From Virgibacillus necropolis (GTDB taxonomy: Bacteria > Bacillota > Bacilli > Bacillales > Amphibacillaceae): a DNA stretch of 64,000 bases. Position numbers and translations under genes: made by a program. The notes under the pieces are model-generated. The model made no database searches. It was given only the letters and a program-made list of their open reading frames with translations, and was not told the DNA's origin. Every line of letters begins with the position of its first letter. Positions within the stretch are counted from its first letter, which is position 1. This document shows, piece after piece, positions 18,625 to 27,220 of the stretch. The DNA lies in NCBI RefSeq assembly GCF_002224365.1, contig NZ_CP022437.1, forward strand, positions 1,240,001 through 1,304,000. The letters run 5' to 3'.

Positions 18625-19851
18625 TTAAACACTTTTCAATTTTAAATTAGTAGTTACATAGTTTTCCCATTGCTCTTGTACAATCTTTTTCCCTTCTTTT
18701 ACGTCAGGATGAAACTGAATATATGCACTATCTCTTGTTTGTTCAATAGCTTGGATGGAGGCATGAATATCATTTTCTAAAACTTCAAACCCACTATTGT
18801 AAGCTATCGTTAGCCCAGCTGTTAGTCCCTGTGCAGCAGCAACCTTTGCACCTTCAATACCTGTGATATTTCCGGCAACATATAAACCATCTAAGGTAGT
18901 TTCCATACGTTCATTATGTAAAGGGACATATCCACCTAATTCTTCAACTAAATAAAATGGACACCCGGCAACTGATGCTAATTCAGCTAATGGATAAAGA
19001 CCACCAGCGATACACACAAAGTCCGCTGAAATCTTTTCCTCGCTACCTGGAATTACCTCGCCATCTGTATTAATTGTTGCAATGGTTACGCCCTCTACCT
19101 GGTCTTTTCCATAAATCTCTATTACAGCTTTTCTAAGCTGGATCGGAATATCCCACATTTTTATTCCATTTTTTGGATAGAAGGTAACTCCTAACTTTTT
19201 CATAAAGTCATTTTTCATTAATTTGCTTCCCAATTTAACGAATTGAGAAGGAGCCATGTGTGATACATGGAGAAGTGAATCCAGTACCTTCTTTGGATGT
19301 GCAGAATCATAAGTGACTTGATTTAGTTTAGGTAATGTAAGACAAGCTACCTCGACTCCAGCCAACTGCAACTCCATCGCTATAGCTGATGAGAGAACGT
19401 TAACTCCGATAATTACTCCTCGTTCCCCTGGTTTAACCCGATGAACATTTGTCATAACTTGTGCAGCGCCAACAGACATTACTCCTGGCAATGTCCACCC
19501 TGGAACAGGTACAGGAGATTCCGCGGCGCCAGTTGCTAATAATAGATTGTTAGCATGAAAGGTTTTTTGTTCTGTATAGACTATCCATGATTCATCCTTT
19601 TTCTCTATATTGGAAACAGGTATATTTAGATGGAATTTTACTCCAAGATCGAGTGCTTGTTGATGTAAGTGATTGGACTCTTTAATTCCATTCCACCAGG
19701 TTCCATCAGGTTGTTCATAAAGTTGCCCTAACAATCTTCCGCCAGCAATCATGTATTCATCAATTACTAACACATCAAGTCCTTTGTCCGCGCAAGTTAC
19801 AGCTGCTGTTAATCCTGCAGGACCAGAACCGATAATAATAACTTTATTCAT
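18625..19851 (-). CDS. FAD-dependent oxidoreductase, alpha-type subunit of D-hydroxyproline/D-proline dehydrogenase
   Basis: A 408-residue flavoprotein of the OoxA/NoxA/HcnB group. The FAD-binding IIIGSGPAGLTAAVTCA is at the N-terminus, LLATGAAE near residue 130 and GLYVAGNITGIEGAKVAAAQG near 330. In known alpha-beta-gamma enzymes this NAD(P)H/ferredoxin-type subunit joins a DadA-like beta subunit and a small 2Fe-2S protein to oxidise D-hydroxyproline to pyrroline-4-hydroxy-2-carboxylate. The start at 19851 overlaps the end of the 2Fe-2S gene by 8 bp, indicating coupling; an earlier in-frame start extends into that gene. The likely beta subunit is divergent, at 22407. Confidence 0.88.
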   Translation of the reverse strand: MNKVIIIGSGPAGLTAAVTCADKGLDVLVIDEYMIAGGRLLGQLYEQPDGTWWNGIKESNHLHQQALDLGVKFHLNIPVSNIEKKDESWIVYTEQKTFHANNLLLATGAAESPVPVPGWTLPGVMSVGAAQVMTNVHRVKPGERGVIIGVNVLSSAIAMELQLAGVEVACLTLPKLNQVTYDSAHPKKVLDSLLHVSHMAPSQFVKLGSKLMKNDFMKKLGVTFYPKNGIKMWDIPIQLRKAVIEIYGKDQVEGVTIATINTDGEVIPGSEEKISADFVCIAGGLYPLAELASVAGCPFYLVEELGGYVPLHNERMETTLDGLYVAGNITGIEGAKVAAAQGLTAGLTIAYNSGFEVLENDIHASIQAIEQTRDSAYIQFHPDVKEGKKIVQEQWENYVTTNLKLKSV

Positions 19852-20182
19852 TTTCTGGCCTCCAGTCTTTAACAGATGTAGGTAATTGATGACCACTTTC
19901 AATTGTCATACCATCTTTTATTGGTGTTAGGCATGCCCGGATACCTTGCTTTCCATCTACGGTTACTCTGCATTCATAACAATGACCGATATTGCAATAG
20001 ATGCCTCTTGATGATCCGCTTTCCTCATGGTATCTGAGGGTTCTGATACCATTAGCTAAAAGTGCCGCTGCTAGTGGTTCATTTTCTAATCCCTTATATA
20101 CATTGTTATTGAATGTAAAGGAAACATAGTTACTATTTTCTTGTTTTCCAAGAATGGGATGGTCTAAGATACGTTGATTCAT
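19844..20182 (-). CDS. Small 2Fe-2S protein (HcnA/OoxC-like subunit)
   Basis: A 112-residue ferredoxin-like subunit with the cluster signature GIYCNIGHCYECRV and a fourth cysteine in GIRACLTP. It matches the N-terminal 2Fe-2S domain of sarcosine-oxidase alpha and the gamma subunit of D-hydroxyproline dehydrogenases, where it relays electrons between flavin subunits. It overlaps the flanking genes by 4 and 8 bp, so all three are translationally coupled. No signal peptide is present. Confidence 0.88.
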   Translation of the reverse strand: MNQRILDHPILGKQENSNYVSFTFNNNVYKGLENEPLAAALLANGIRTLRYHEESGSSRGIYCNIGHCYECRVTVDGKQGIRACLTPIKDGMTIESGHQLPTSVKDWRPENE

Positions 20183-20451
20183 TTATCATCCCCTCCTAAA
20201 TTTGCAAAACTGATAGGTCGGATTGGAGGTTGGTATTTTAGTGATACACTCGTTTTATTTTGGTTTTGCAAAGGTGTAGAAGCTATTCTATCTACCATAC
20301 TGCGACAGGACCTTCCGCCACAGTAACCCATTCCAGCTCTAGTTCGGAGTTTTAACTCTCTTGCTGTACAATTATATTTTGCTGCTGTTTCTACTAATTC
20401 TTTATAAGTTACTTCCTCACATCTGCATATAACCATTTCAGTTTCTTTCAT
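20179..20451 (-). CDS. BFD-like 2Fe-2S protein
   Basis: The protein (90 residues) carries the bacterioferritin-associated-ferredoxin cluster motif CRCEEVT (N-terminal C-x-C) and YCGGRSC (C-x4-C). In many sarcosine/octopine/D-hydroxyproline oxidases this domain is the C-terminal part of the alpha subunit; here it is a separate chain. GAGGTG lies 6 bp before ATG 20451. It overlaps the next gene by 4 bp. It probably provides the second iron-sulfur cluster of the complex. Confidence 0.87.
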   Translation of the reverse strand: MKETEMVICRCEEVTYKELVETAAKYNCTARELKLRTRAGMGYCGGRSCRSMVDRIASTPLQNQNKTSVSLKYQPPIRPISFANLGGDDK

Positions 20452-20520
20452 AGGAATCACCTCATTTTTAATGTCTATACATTCTAATTCATGCAAGAAT
20501 AATGCCATTAATCTAGTTTG

Positions 20521-22248
20521 TTAAATTTTTAACCCTAATTTATTCATCCGATTGTAAAGGGTTGCCCTAGTTACTTGTAGTTTTTTTGCACATGACAATT
20601 TATTGCCATCTTCCTTTTCTAATTCTTTCATAATGATCTCTTTTTCAAATTCCTGAAGCCGCTCATTTAAGGACCGGTTATCGCTTTCATTGAAAATTGA
20701 TGGATATGAAGTTTTTCTTCCATTAGGTAATTCCATACCATTGATTTCAAATGGTATATCCTCAATTTTTATTTCCCCTTCGTCTGAAAATACAACTAAA
20801 CGTTCCACAACGTTTTTTAATTCTCTTATGTTGCCTGGCCAATCATGTTGCAGTAAGGCTCGCATGACCGTCTGAGATATTCCGTGAATTGGTCGTTTAT
20901 ATTTAATAGAAATTTCATACAGGAAATAATGTGTTAATTCGATAATATCTTCAGGACGTTTCCGTAATGGAGGGATTTCCAGGCTAACTACATTTAATCG
21001 ATAATACAGGTCTTCTCTAAATTTGACCTCTTTTATAAGTTCTTTTAGGTCACGATTTGTTGCGGCTACAACTCTAAAATCAACTTCTATTTCTTTGGTA
21101 CCTCCAACAGGATAAAACTTTCTTTCCTGTAATAACCGAAGTATTTTTACTTGCATCTCCAAAGGCATTTCCCCAATTTCGTCCAAAAACAATGTGCCAC
21201 CTTTAGCTAGCTCGACCTTCCCTTTTTTTCCTTTTTGATCAGCACCAGAAAATGCTCCTCTTTCATATCCAAAGATTTCACTTTCGAAAAGTGCAGAAGG
21301 TATTGCTCCACAATTTATGGCAACAAAGGGTGCGTTTTGACCTTCACGAATGTTGTGTACTGCTTTAGCAAATAGTTCTTTTCCCACACCGCTTTCGCCA
21401 TGAATCAGTATGTTTGTTTCTGTCGTTGCAGCTTTTTTTGTCATATTAATCGTTCGTTTTAATGCTGAACTGTTCCCTCTAATAAGTTTAAAAGGATCGT
21501 CTGTAGGCATTAATTTATTTACTTCTTTTTCTAAGTTAAATACCTTTTCTGTCGCACTGTATAATTCATTATTTAATCTAATCTGACTTGTTATGTCTGT
21601 TTCTGACACAACTGCACCGATGATTTGTTTGTTTAAATACACTGGACTCGAATTTATCAGTACAACTAGATCTTCTCTTGCTTTATGTTGGCTGTGGTGA
21701 AGAGAAGTTCCATCTTTTAAGGTTTTTAATAATGCTAGGTTGTCTGTATTAAAAAAATTAGTAATTGGTTTCCCGATTATGTCAGGTTTTTTGACTGAAA
21801 ATATTTTCTCAGCACCTTCTGTCCAAATTAAAACGCTTTCATTAGAATCAATTACCGTACAGGAAGCATCGATAGTGTCAAGTATTGTTTGAAAATAGGC
21901 CTGCATTTCCTGATACGTGTTAGCTAGTTGTTTCGTAAAATCAAAAGCATTTATATAGCCAATAAAGTTGCCTCCATCATGAACTAATAAAGTTTCGCTT
22001 TTATCAAAAAAGCTACTAACATCCTCAAGCTCGGTATTGACGGAAATTCTTGTACACGTTGAGAAAATAATTTGATCCGTACTATCGGAAAGGTGTACAA
22101 CGTATCGTTGACCTTCGTTTATAATAAAAACCTTCTTAGGGGACTCTGATTTTATCAATGAATGTAAATCTACGTCTTCGATTTTATTTTCAAGCAAAAT
22201 AAAATCATTCCTAATAAACTTTTTGATTCCTGATTGAAAAAATGCCAT
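20521..22248 (-). CDS. Sigma-54-dependent activator with PAS domain (PrdR-like)
   Basis: A 575-residue bacterial enhancer-binding protein. The N-terminal 110 residues look CBS-like, followed by a PAS domain (about 115-225), an AAA+ domain (about 255-485) with Walker A GESGVGKE, the sigma-54 contact loop GAFSGAD and GGTLFLDEIGEM, and a C-terminal Fis-type helix-turn-helix (KLSCAKKLQVTRATLYNRM). The usual GAFTGA threonine is serine. It should hydrolyse ATP to open sigma-54 promoters in response to an imino acid or metabolite. Three such promoters lie within 18 kb. GGAGGG precedes ATG 22248. It heads the minus-strand dehydrogenase/peptidase unit and diverges from the DadA-like gene. Confidence 0.92.
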   Translation of the reverse strand: MAFFQSGIKKFIRNDFILLENKIEDVDLHSLIKSESPKKVFIINEGQRYVVHLSDSTDQIIFSTCTRISVNTELEDVSSFFDKSETLLVHDGGNFIGYINAFDFTKQLANTYQEMQAYFQTILDTIDASCTVIDSNESVLIWTEGAEKIFSVKKPDIIGKPITNFFNTDNLALLKTLKDGTSLHHSQHKAREDLVVLINSSPVYLNKQIIGAVVSETDITSQIRLNNELYSATEKVFNLEKEVNKLMPTDDPFKLIRGNSSALKRTINMTKKAATTETNILIHGESGVGKELFAKAVHNIREGQNAPFVAINCGAIPSALFESEIFGYERGAFSGADQKGKKGKVELAKGGTLFLDEIGEMPLEMQVKILRLLQERKFYPVGGTKEIEVDFRVVAATNRDLKELIKEVKFREDLYYRLNVVSLEIPPLRKRPEDIIELTHYFLYEISIKYKRPIHGISQTVMRALLQHDWPGNIRELKNVVERLVVFSDEGEIKIEDIPFEINGMELPNGRKTSYPSIFNESDNRSLNERLQEFEKEIIMKELEKEDGNKLSCAKKLQVTRATLYNRMNKLGLKI

Positions 22249-22264
22249 TAAAATCACCCTCCAA

Positions 22265-22286
22265 AATGTATAAAATATTTTACATT
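22265..22286. promoter_or_regulatory. Candidate upstream activating site in the divergent control region
   Basis: AATGTA-N10-TACATT, with an AT-rich near-palindromic centre, lies 70-90 bp before the -24 element of the 22354 promoter and just upstream of the activator gene. It is a plausible binding site for the activator or for autoregulation. Confidence 0.4.
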
Positions 22287-22353
22287 ATCTAAATTAATTT
22301 TACACAATTTGTTCGCAGATGCAATCTATACTTAGAATAACGTTAAATTTGTT

Positions 22354-22371
22354 TTGGCATGGAAATTGCAA
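22354..22371 (+). promoter_or_regulatory. Sigma-54 promoter of the oxidase/racemase/NhaC operon
   Basis: TTGGCATGGAAATTGCAA has GG (22356-22357) and GC (22368-22369) exactly 10 bp apart. It overlaps an in-frame ATG at 22359, so that ATG cannot be the start; translation begins at GTG 22407. Confidence 0.92.
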
Positions 22372-22406
22372 CTATTAATTATGTACGGGAAGAGAGGGGG
22401 GATTTT

Positions 22407-23588
22407 GTGAAAGACGCATTACACCGAGATATTGTTGTTATTGGTGGGGGTATCATCGGTGCTGCAATTGCTTATTATAGTTCCAAAGCCGGGTTGGATA
22501 TTACTGTACTCGAAAAGAACGAGTTAGCTAGTGGTACTTCGTCCAAATGTGATGGGAATATTTTGGCTATTGATAAAGATCCAGGTTTTGATAGTCTGAT
22601 GTCATTAAAAAGTCAACAACTTGTTCATGAGTTAAGTAAAGAGCTTGAATTATCGTTTGAATATCGAAATCCAGGTAGTATCTTAGTTTGTGAAAATGAC
22701 ACTGAAATGGAAGCCGCCCAAAAATGGGTGCAACAGCAACAAGAAGCAGGACTTGACTTTAAAATGTTAGATCGCCAGGACTTACGTAATGAATCCGACT
22801 ATTTTGCGGAAGATCTCTTTGGAGGATTGGAATGTAAAACAGATTCTACAGTAAATCCATATATGTTAACGTATTCCATGTTCTACAGTGCCAAACAATT
22901 TGGTTCAAAAATCCATACCAATACGGAGGTGAAAAATCTTTATAAAAATCAGGCAAACCAATTTGTAATAGAAACCAATAACGGAACCTTTACAGCTAAT
23001 AAAGTTGTAAATGCATGTGGTGTATGGTCTCCCGTTATTGGAGAAATGTTAGACGTTAACATTCCAATAAAACCGAGAAAAGGCCAACTAATTGTTGCAT
23101 CGAGACAACAGCCTGTTGGATTAAGAAAAGTAATGGAATTTGGCTACCTTATTTCAAAGTTTGGTGGGGAACGAAATGTAGACCCCTTGACTGAAAAATA
23201 TGGTGTTGCTTTAGTATTTGAACCTACTGAAAGTCAAAACTTCCTGATTGGTAGTAGTAGAGAATTCGGCGGATTTGATACTAAGGTGAACCATGAAGTT
23301 ACCAAGTATATCGCAAAAAGAGCCTTACGTTTTTACCCTGAAATGGCTGATATGACGGTTATTCGAACATACGCAGGGTTGCGTCCTTGGACAGAAGATC
23401 ATTTGCCAATCATCTCGTATATTGACGAAGTTCCGGGTTTCTATGTAGCCGCAGGACATGAAGGAGATGGTATAAGCTTAGCTGCTGTTACTGGGAAGGT
23501 GGTTGAAGAAATGATCTCTGGTAAAGAAACGTGTATTCCAATTGAACCACTTCGCTATGATCGTTTTAAAGAGAGGGTGATCAGTTAA
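22407..23588 (+). CDS. FAD-dependent D-amino acid oxidase/dehydrogenase (DadA-like), beta subunit of D-hydroxyproline dehydrogenase
   Basis: A 393-residue flavoprotein of the DAO family. DIVVIGGGIIGAAIAYYSSKAG binds FAD, VVNACGVWSP lies mid-protein and YAGLRPWTEDHLPIISYI with GHEGDGISLAA forms the C-terminal FAD/substrate region. By analogy with HcnC/OoxB and known D-hydroxyproline dehydrogenases it holds the substrate-oxidising site, working with the subunits encoded divergently at 18625-20451. The start is GTG 22407 after AGAGGGGGG. It is first in an operon with two racemase-family genes and nhaC. Confidence 0.88.
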   Translation: MKDALHRDIVVIGGGIIGAAIAYYSSKAGLDITVLEKNELASGTSSKCDGNILAIDKDPGFDSLMSLKSQQLVHELSKELELSFEYRNPGSILVCENDTEMEAAQKWVQQQQEAGLDFKMLDRQDLRNESDYFAEDLFGGLECKTDSTVNPYMLTYSMFYSAKQFGSKIHTNTEVKNLYKNQANQFVIETNNGTFTANKVVNACGVWSPVIGEMLDVNIPIKPRKGQLIVASRQQPVGLRKVMEFGYLISKFGGERNVDPLTEKYGVALVFEPTESQNFLIGSSREFGGFDTKVNHEVTKYIAKRALRFYPEMADMTVIRTYAGLRPWTEDHLPIISYIDEVPGFYVAAGHEGDGISLAAVTGKVVEEMISGKETCIPIEPLRYDRFKERVIS

Positions 23589-24626
23589 ATGAAATTCCAA
23601 CGACTATTTTCCACGATTGATACGCATACGGGGGGGAATCCGACTAGAACAGTAATAAGTGGTCTTCCTCCTTTAAAAGGAAACACCATGTCTGAAAAAA
23701 TGCTCTATATGCAAGAACAGTATGATTGGATACGAAAGTTTTTAATGAATGAACCAAGAGGCCACGATGTAATGTCTGGAGCGTTACTTGTTGACCCTTG
23801 TCATCCAGATGCGGATGTGGGTGTAATCTATATTGAGACTGGTGGATACTTACCAATGTGTGGCCACGATACAATCGGCTTCTGCACCGCTCTTGTTGAA
23901 GCAGGGCTAATTGAAGTAGCTGAGCCGTATACCAATGTGAAAATAGACACTCCAGCGGGTTTGATAGAAGTTAGGATAAAAGTCATTAACGGGCAAGCAG
24001 AGGAAATTACTTTTGCTAACGTACCTTCATTTTTACTGAAATCTATCGTAATTGACGTAGAAGAAATTGGTAGAGTGGAGTGTGACATTGCCTATGGTGG
24101 TAATTTCTATGGAATTATTGATGCTCGAAAACTTGGATTAGAATTGAGTACGGACAATGCTTCGAACATAATTGATCAAGCTATTACAATTCGTAATGCA
24201 ATTAATGAAACGGAAGATGTTGTCCATCCGAAACATCCATTTATTAATGGGCTGACACATATTGAGTTTTATACAGATCCTGTTCATCCAGATGCAGATG
24301 TTAAAAATACAGTTGTTGTTCCTCCAGGTGGGATTGATCGTTCACCGTGCGGAACTGGAACTTCGGCAAAACTAGCTACTATGTATAGTAAAAATGAAAT
24401 TGGAATCGATGAATTATTTGTTCATGAAAGTATCGTTGGTTCCATGTTTAAAGCTAGAGTCATAGAAACAACAAAAGTAAATCACTATGATGCAGTAATT
24501 TCAGAGGTTACTGGCTCTGCTTGGATTATGGGAATGCATCGTTTTTTCTATAATGAAAAAGATCCGTTAAGGGAAGGGTTTTTGCTTATCCCACCCATGC
24601 AAAACCACTTAAAAGAAGGTGTTTAA
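23589..24626 (+). CDS. Proline racemase family, probable 4-hydroxyproline 2-epimerase
   Basis: A 345-residue enzyme with both catalytic cysteines, C91 in MCGHDTIG and C254 in DRSPCGTGT, and NEPRGHDVM. It should invert trans-4-hydroxy-L-proline to cis-4-hydroxy-D-proline, the substrate of the dehydrogenase encoded just upstream; proline racemase activity is an alternative. The ATG directly follows the stop of the DadA-like gene, and the next gene starts directly after its own stop, indicating coupled translation. It shares motif positions exactly with the racemase at 4120. Confidence 0.9.
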   Translation: MKFQRLFSTIDTHTGGNPTRTVISGLPPLKGNTMSEKMLYMQEQYDWIRKFLMNEPRGHDVMSGALLVDPCHPDADVGVIYIETGGYLPMCGHDTIGFCTALVEAGLIEVAEPYTNVKIDTPAGLIEVRIKVINGQAEEITFANVPSFLLKSIVIDVEEIGRVECDIAYGGNFYGIIDARKLGLELSTDNASNIIDQAITIRNAINETEDVVHPKHPFINGLTHIEFYTDPVHPDADVKNTVVVPPGGIDRSPCGTGTSAKLATMYSKNEIGIDELFVHESIVGSMFKARVIETTKVNHYDAVISEVTGSAWIMGMHRFFYNEKDPLREGFLLIPPMQNHLKEGV

Positions 24627-25547
24627 ATGCATTTCGAAAAAATGTTTACGACGATTGATACGCATGTTGCGGGTGAAGCATTTAGGATTGTTGTTCAATC
24701 AACGATAAATCTGAGTGAACAAGAGATTAAATTGAATCATGATCTATTGCAGGGCAAATTTCAGTATGAGAAAGAGTTTTTATTAAACGAACCAAGAGGT
24801 CACCGAGGTATGAATGGGTGTATCGTCATTCCCTCCAAAGTTGCGGATTATGGACTGTTGTTTTTTAATCACGACAGCAAAATTCAATTTAAATATGGTG
24901 GTTTGGTAGCGTCCATAACTGCAATGCTTGAGACAGGTAATTTATTTCCAAACGAAAGTGAACAATATAAGGTAGAAACAGTTAATGGAATCTATACAGT
25001 TAAGGCTAAATTCGATAAGCAAGAAGTTACTACCGTCTATTTTGAAAGTGATCGATGTCATGTTGTTGAGAAAACACCGGAATATTGTTTAGTTGAAGTA
25101 GATGGTTCCCGTAAATACTTAGTCTTTGAATTACCTGATTCGTTATCGGAAATTAATCTCGAACAATTATCCTCCATTAATAGATGGGGAAGAAAAGCTA
25201 CAGAAAGAACCACAAAGAAAGATCGCTTATTTGATGGCATTATTATATCTGAACCCATTAATGTTGCAACTAATGAGGTCCGCTCGGTTACTTTTGAAAA
25301 AGATGGTACCATTTTACGGTCACCTGGGATAGACAGTACGCTGGCAATATTTACAGCTCGATTAATTAAATCCGATCAACATGTTCAGCTTACAAATCGA
25401 AGCATTTTTGACAGTTTGGTAGCTGCTAAGTTGATACCTGAAACAGACCATCGTTTTTCCATTGAAACACAAGGATTTACAACTGGGATGCATCAATTTA
25501 TTTATGATCAAACAGATCCCTTGAAAAGTGGATTCTTATTAAAGTAA
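24627..25547 (+). CDS. Proline racemase-like protein lacking both catalytic cysteines
   Basis: A 306-residue protein that keeps the family frame: the beginning FEKMFTTIDTHVAGEAFRI, NEPRGHRGMNG and the C-terminal TTGMHQFIYDQTDPLKSGF. The first catalytic motif MCGHG reads FKYGG (K89 where the cysteine belongs), and DRSPCGTGT reads LRSPGIDST (G234). Racemisation by the known mechanism should be impossible. The frame is intact and coupled to the active epimerase gene (ATG immediately after its stop), so it is unlikely to be a decaying gene. It may be a partner or regulatory pseudoenzyme, or have another reaction. Confidence 0.88.
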   Translation: MHFEKMFTTIDTHVAGEAFRIVVQSTINLSEQEIKLNHDLLQGKFQYEKEFLLNEPRGHRGMNGCIVIPSKVADYGLLFFNHDSKIQFKYGGLVASITAMLETGNLFPNESEQYKVETVNGIYTVKAKFDKQEVTTVYFESDRCHVVEKTPEYCLVEVDGSRKYLVFELPDSLSEINLEQLSSINRWGRKATERTTKKDRLFDGIIISEPINVATNEVRSVTFEKDGTILRSPGIDSTLAIFTARLIKSDQHVQLTNRSIFDSLVAAKLIPETDHRFSIETQGFTTGMHQFIYDQTDPLKSGFLLK

Positions 25548-25606
25548 TACGTCCAATGAAAACGCTTTATAGGACAATAGTTCGATTTAAAAGGGGAGAG
25601 TGAGTG

Positions 25607-27016
25607 ATGAGTACAGATAAGAGATTACCAACAATGGGAGAAGTATTATTTGTATTAATTAGTTTTGTGCTAATAATGTTCTTGTTTGTCGTGCAATTTG
25701 GTATTCCCATTCAATTAGCATTATTAACTACTTGGTTTATGATCATGTTAGTAGGACTCAAAATTGGTTACAACTATGCAGAAATGCAAAAAGGAATTTT
25801 GAAAGGAATCACTGATGGCCTGGAAGCTGTTTTGATATTGATTTGTGTTGGAGCATTGATTGGTACGTGGATAGCGGGGGGAATAGTTCCGACTATCATA
25901 TACTATGGATTGTCCATTATAAATCCAAACATATTTTTATTAGCTGCTTTCGTTATTTGTGCAATCACTTCGATTGCAACAGGAACTTCTTTCGGATCTG
26001 CTGGTACTGCAGGTATTGCGATGATGGGAATTGGCATTAGTTTCGGCTTTCCGGTTGCACTAGTTGCGGGAGCTGTTATTTCCGGTTGTTATGTTGGTGA
26101 CAAACTTTCACCTTTGTCAGATACAACTGTAATGACTGCTTCCTTATCAAAAGTTAATTTAATTGATCATATCAAATCAATGCTGTATGTCAGTACGCCA
26201 GCTTTTATAATTGCAGGAACGTTATTTTTAATAACAGGTTTCTTTTTCCATGACAGCAGTGGAAGTCTAACTCAAGCAGAGGAGACGATGACTTCATTAA
26301 GTGACTTTTTTAATATCGGATGGCATATGTTAATCCCAGCCGTTGTAGTAATTGTTTTACTTGCACTGAAAAAGCCTTCCATACCAGTTATTTTGTTTGG
26401 TGCGTTATTAGGTTCAATATGGGCCTTTTTATTTCAGGATGTAGCCTTACTAGATGCTGTTAATAGTTTATATTCTGGTAATTCAATAGAATCAGGAGTT
26501 GCGTTCATTGATAATCTATTGAACCGCGGAGGAATTGTTTTCATGCTTGATGTAATCGTGTTAATACTATTTGCTCTTGGTGTGGGCGGTCTAATGGAGA
26601 AAATAGGCATTTTAAGGGTGATTTGTGTCAAAATGCTGGCGTGGGCTAATAATGCTGGAAAAACTACTTTAACTACATTACTTTCAGGGTTCTTTGGTAA
26701 CTTTTTTGGAGGAGCAGCTTACGTTTCCATTATAACAGCTAGTAAAATTACCGAAGAAAACTATGATCGCTTAAACATTGATCGTCGAGTGCTTTCTAGA
26801 AATACAGAAGCCGGCGGCACAGTAACCACGCCGATGGTACCATGGTCTGATGGTGGTGTCTTTATGGCCGCAACACTAGGAGTCTCCACAATGGCATATT
26901 TACCATTTTTATGGTTCAACTTTTTAGTTGTAGCAATATCTATCCTATACGGATTTACCAATACATTTATTTGGTATACAAAGCCAGGTGGTAAAGATGA
27001 AGAAAAGGCTAGCTAA
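25607..27016 (+). CDS. NhaC family Na+/H+ antiporter-type transporter
   Basis: A 469-residue integral membrane protein with about 11 predicted segments. Typical NhaC motifs are IATGTSFGSAGTAGIAMMGIG, GDKLSPLSDTT and EAGGTVTTPMVPWSDGG. The family includes Na+/H+ and Na+-coupled organic-acid exchangers. Its place as last gene of the sigma-54 hydroxyproline operon suggests that it either supports Na+ balance during Na+-coupled imino acid uptake or carries a pathway substrate itself. ATG 25607 follows GGGGAGAG. Confidence 0.88.
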   Translation: MSTDKRLPTMGEVLFVLISFVLIMFLFVVQFGIPIQLALLTTWFMIMLVGLKIGYNYAEMQKGILKGITDGLEAVLILICVGALIGTWIAGGIVPTIIYYGLSIINPNIFLLAAFVICAITSIATGTSFGSAGTAGIAMMGIGISFGFPVALVAGAVISGCYVGDKLSPLSDTTVMTASLSKVNLIDHIKSMLYVSTPAFIIAGTLFLITGFFFHDSSGSLTQAEETMTSLSDFFNIGWHMLIPAVVVIVLLALKKPSIPVILFGALLGSIWAFLFQDVALLDAVNSLYSGNSIESGVAFIDNLLNRGGIVFMLDVIVLILFALGVGGLMEKIGILRVICVKMLAWANNAGKTTLTTLLSGFFGNFFGGAAYVSIITASKITEENYDRLNIDRRVLSRNTEAGGTVTTPMVPWSDGGVFMAATLGVSTMAYLPFLWFNFLVVAISILYGFTNTFIWYTKPGGKDEEKAS

Positions 27017-27027
27017 CTTAAAGAGGT

Positions 27028-27171
27028 TGTTCAAAAAGTCATCAAATGATAAACGGCGAATTTCTTCGTTGCGAAGTTTTTCCGGTCCTCACGTATTAAA
27101 AGCATACGTTCCGGTCCTCAAAATCTTCGCGCCTTGAACTTCTTGTTTCTAATTTGTCGACTTTTTGAACA
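27028..27171. repeat. MITE-like palindromic repeat element
   Basis: This 144-bp element is bounded by perfect 13-bp inverted repeats, TGTTCAAAAAGTC and GACTTTTTGAACA. Inside are two copies of CCGGTCCTCA flanking a small hairpin (CGTAT...ATACG). It contains no gene and lies between nhaC and the deaminase gene. It looks like a non-autonomous mobile repeat. Confidence 0.75.
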
Positions 27172-27220
27172 TGCACTTAAAATGAAAAAATAATAATGAT
27201 AATTCAAGGAGGATAATAAA

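Noticed and set aside
22359-22406. Earlier ATG start for the DadA-like gene
   Set aside because: It lies inside the sigma-54 promoter, upstream of any transcript start.
27159-27194. Promoter for the deaminase gene made from the MITE end
   Set aside because: The -10 partner has poor spacing; kept only as an idea under the MITE finding.
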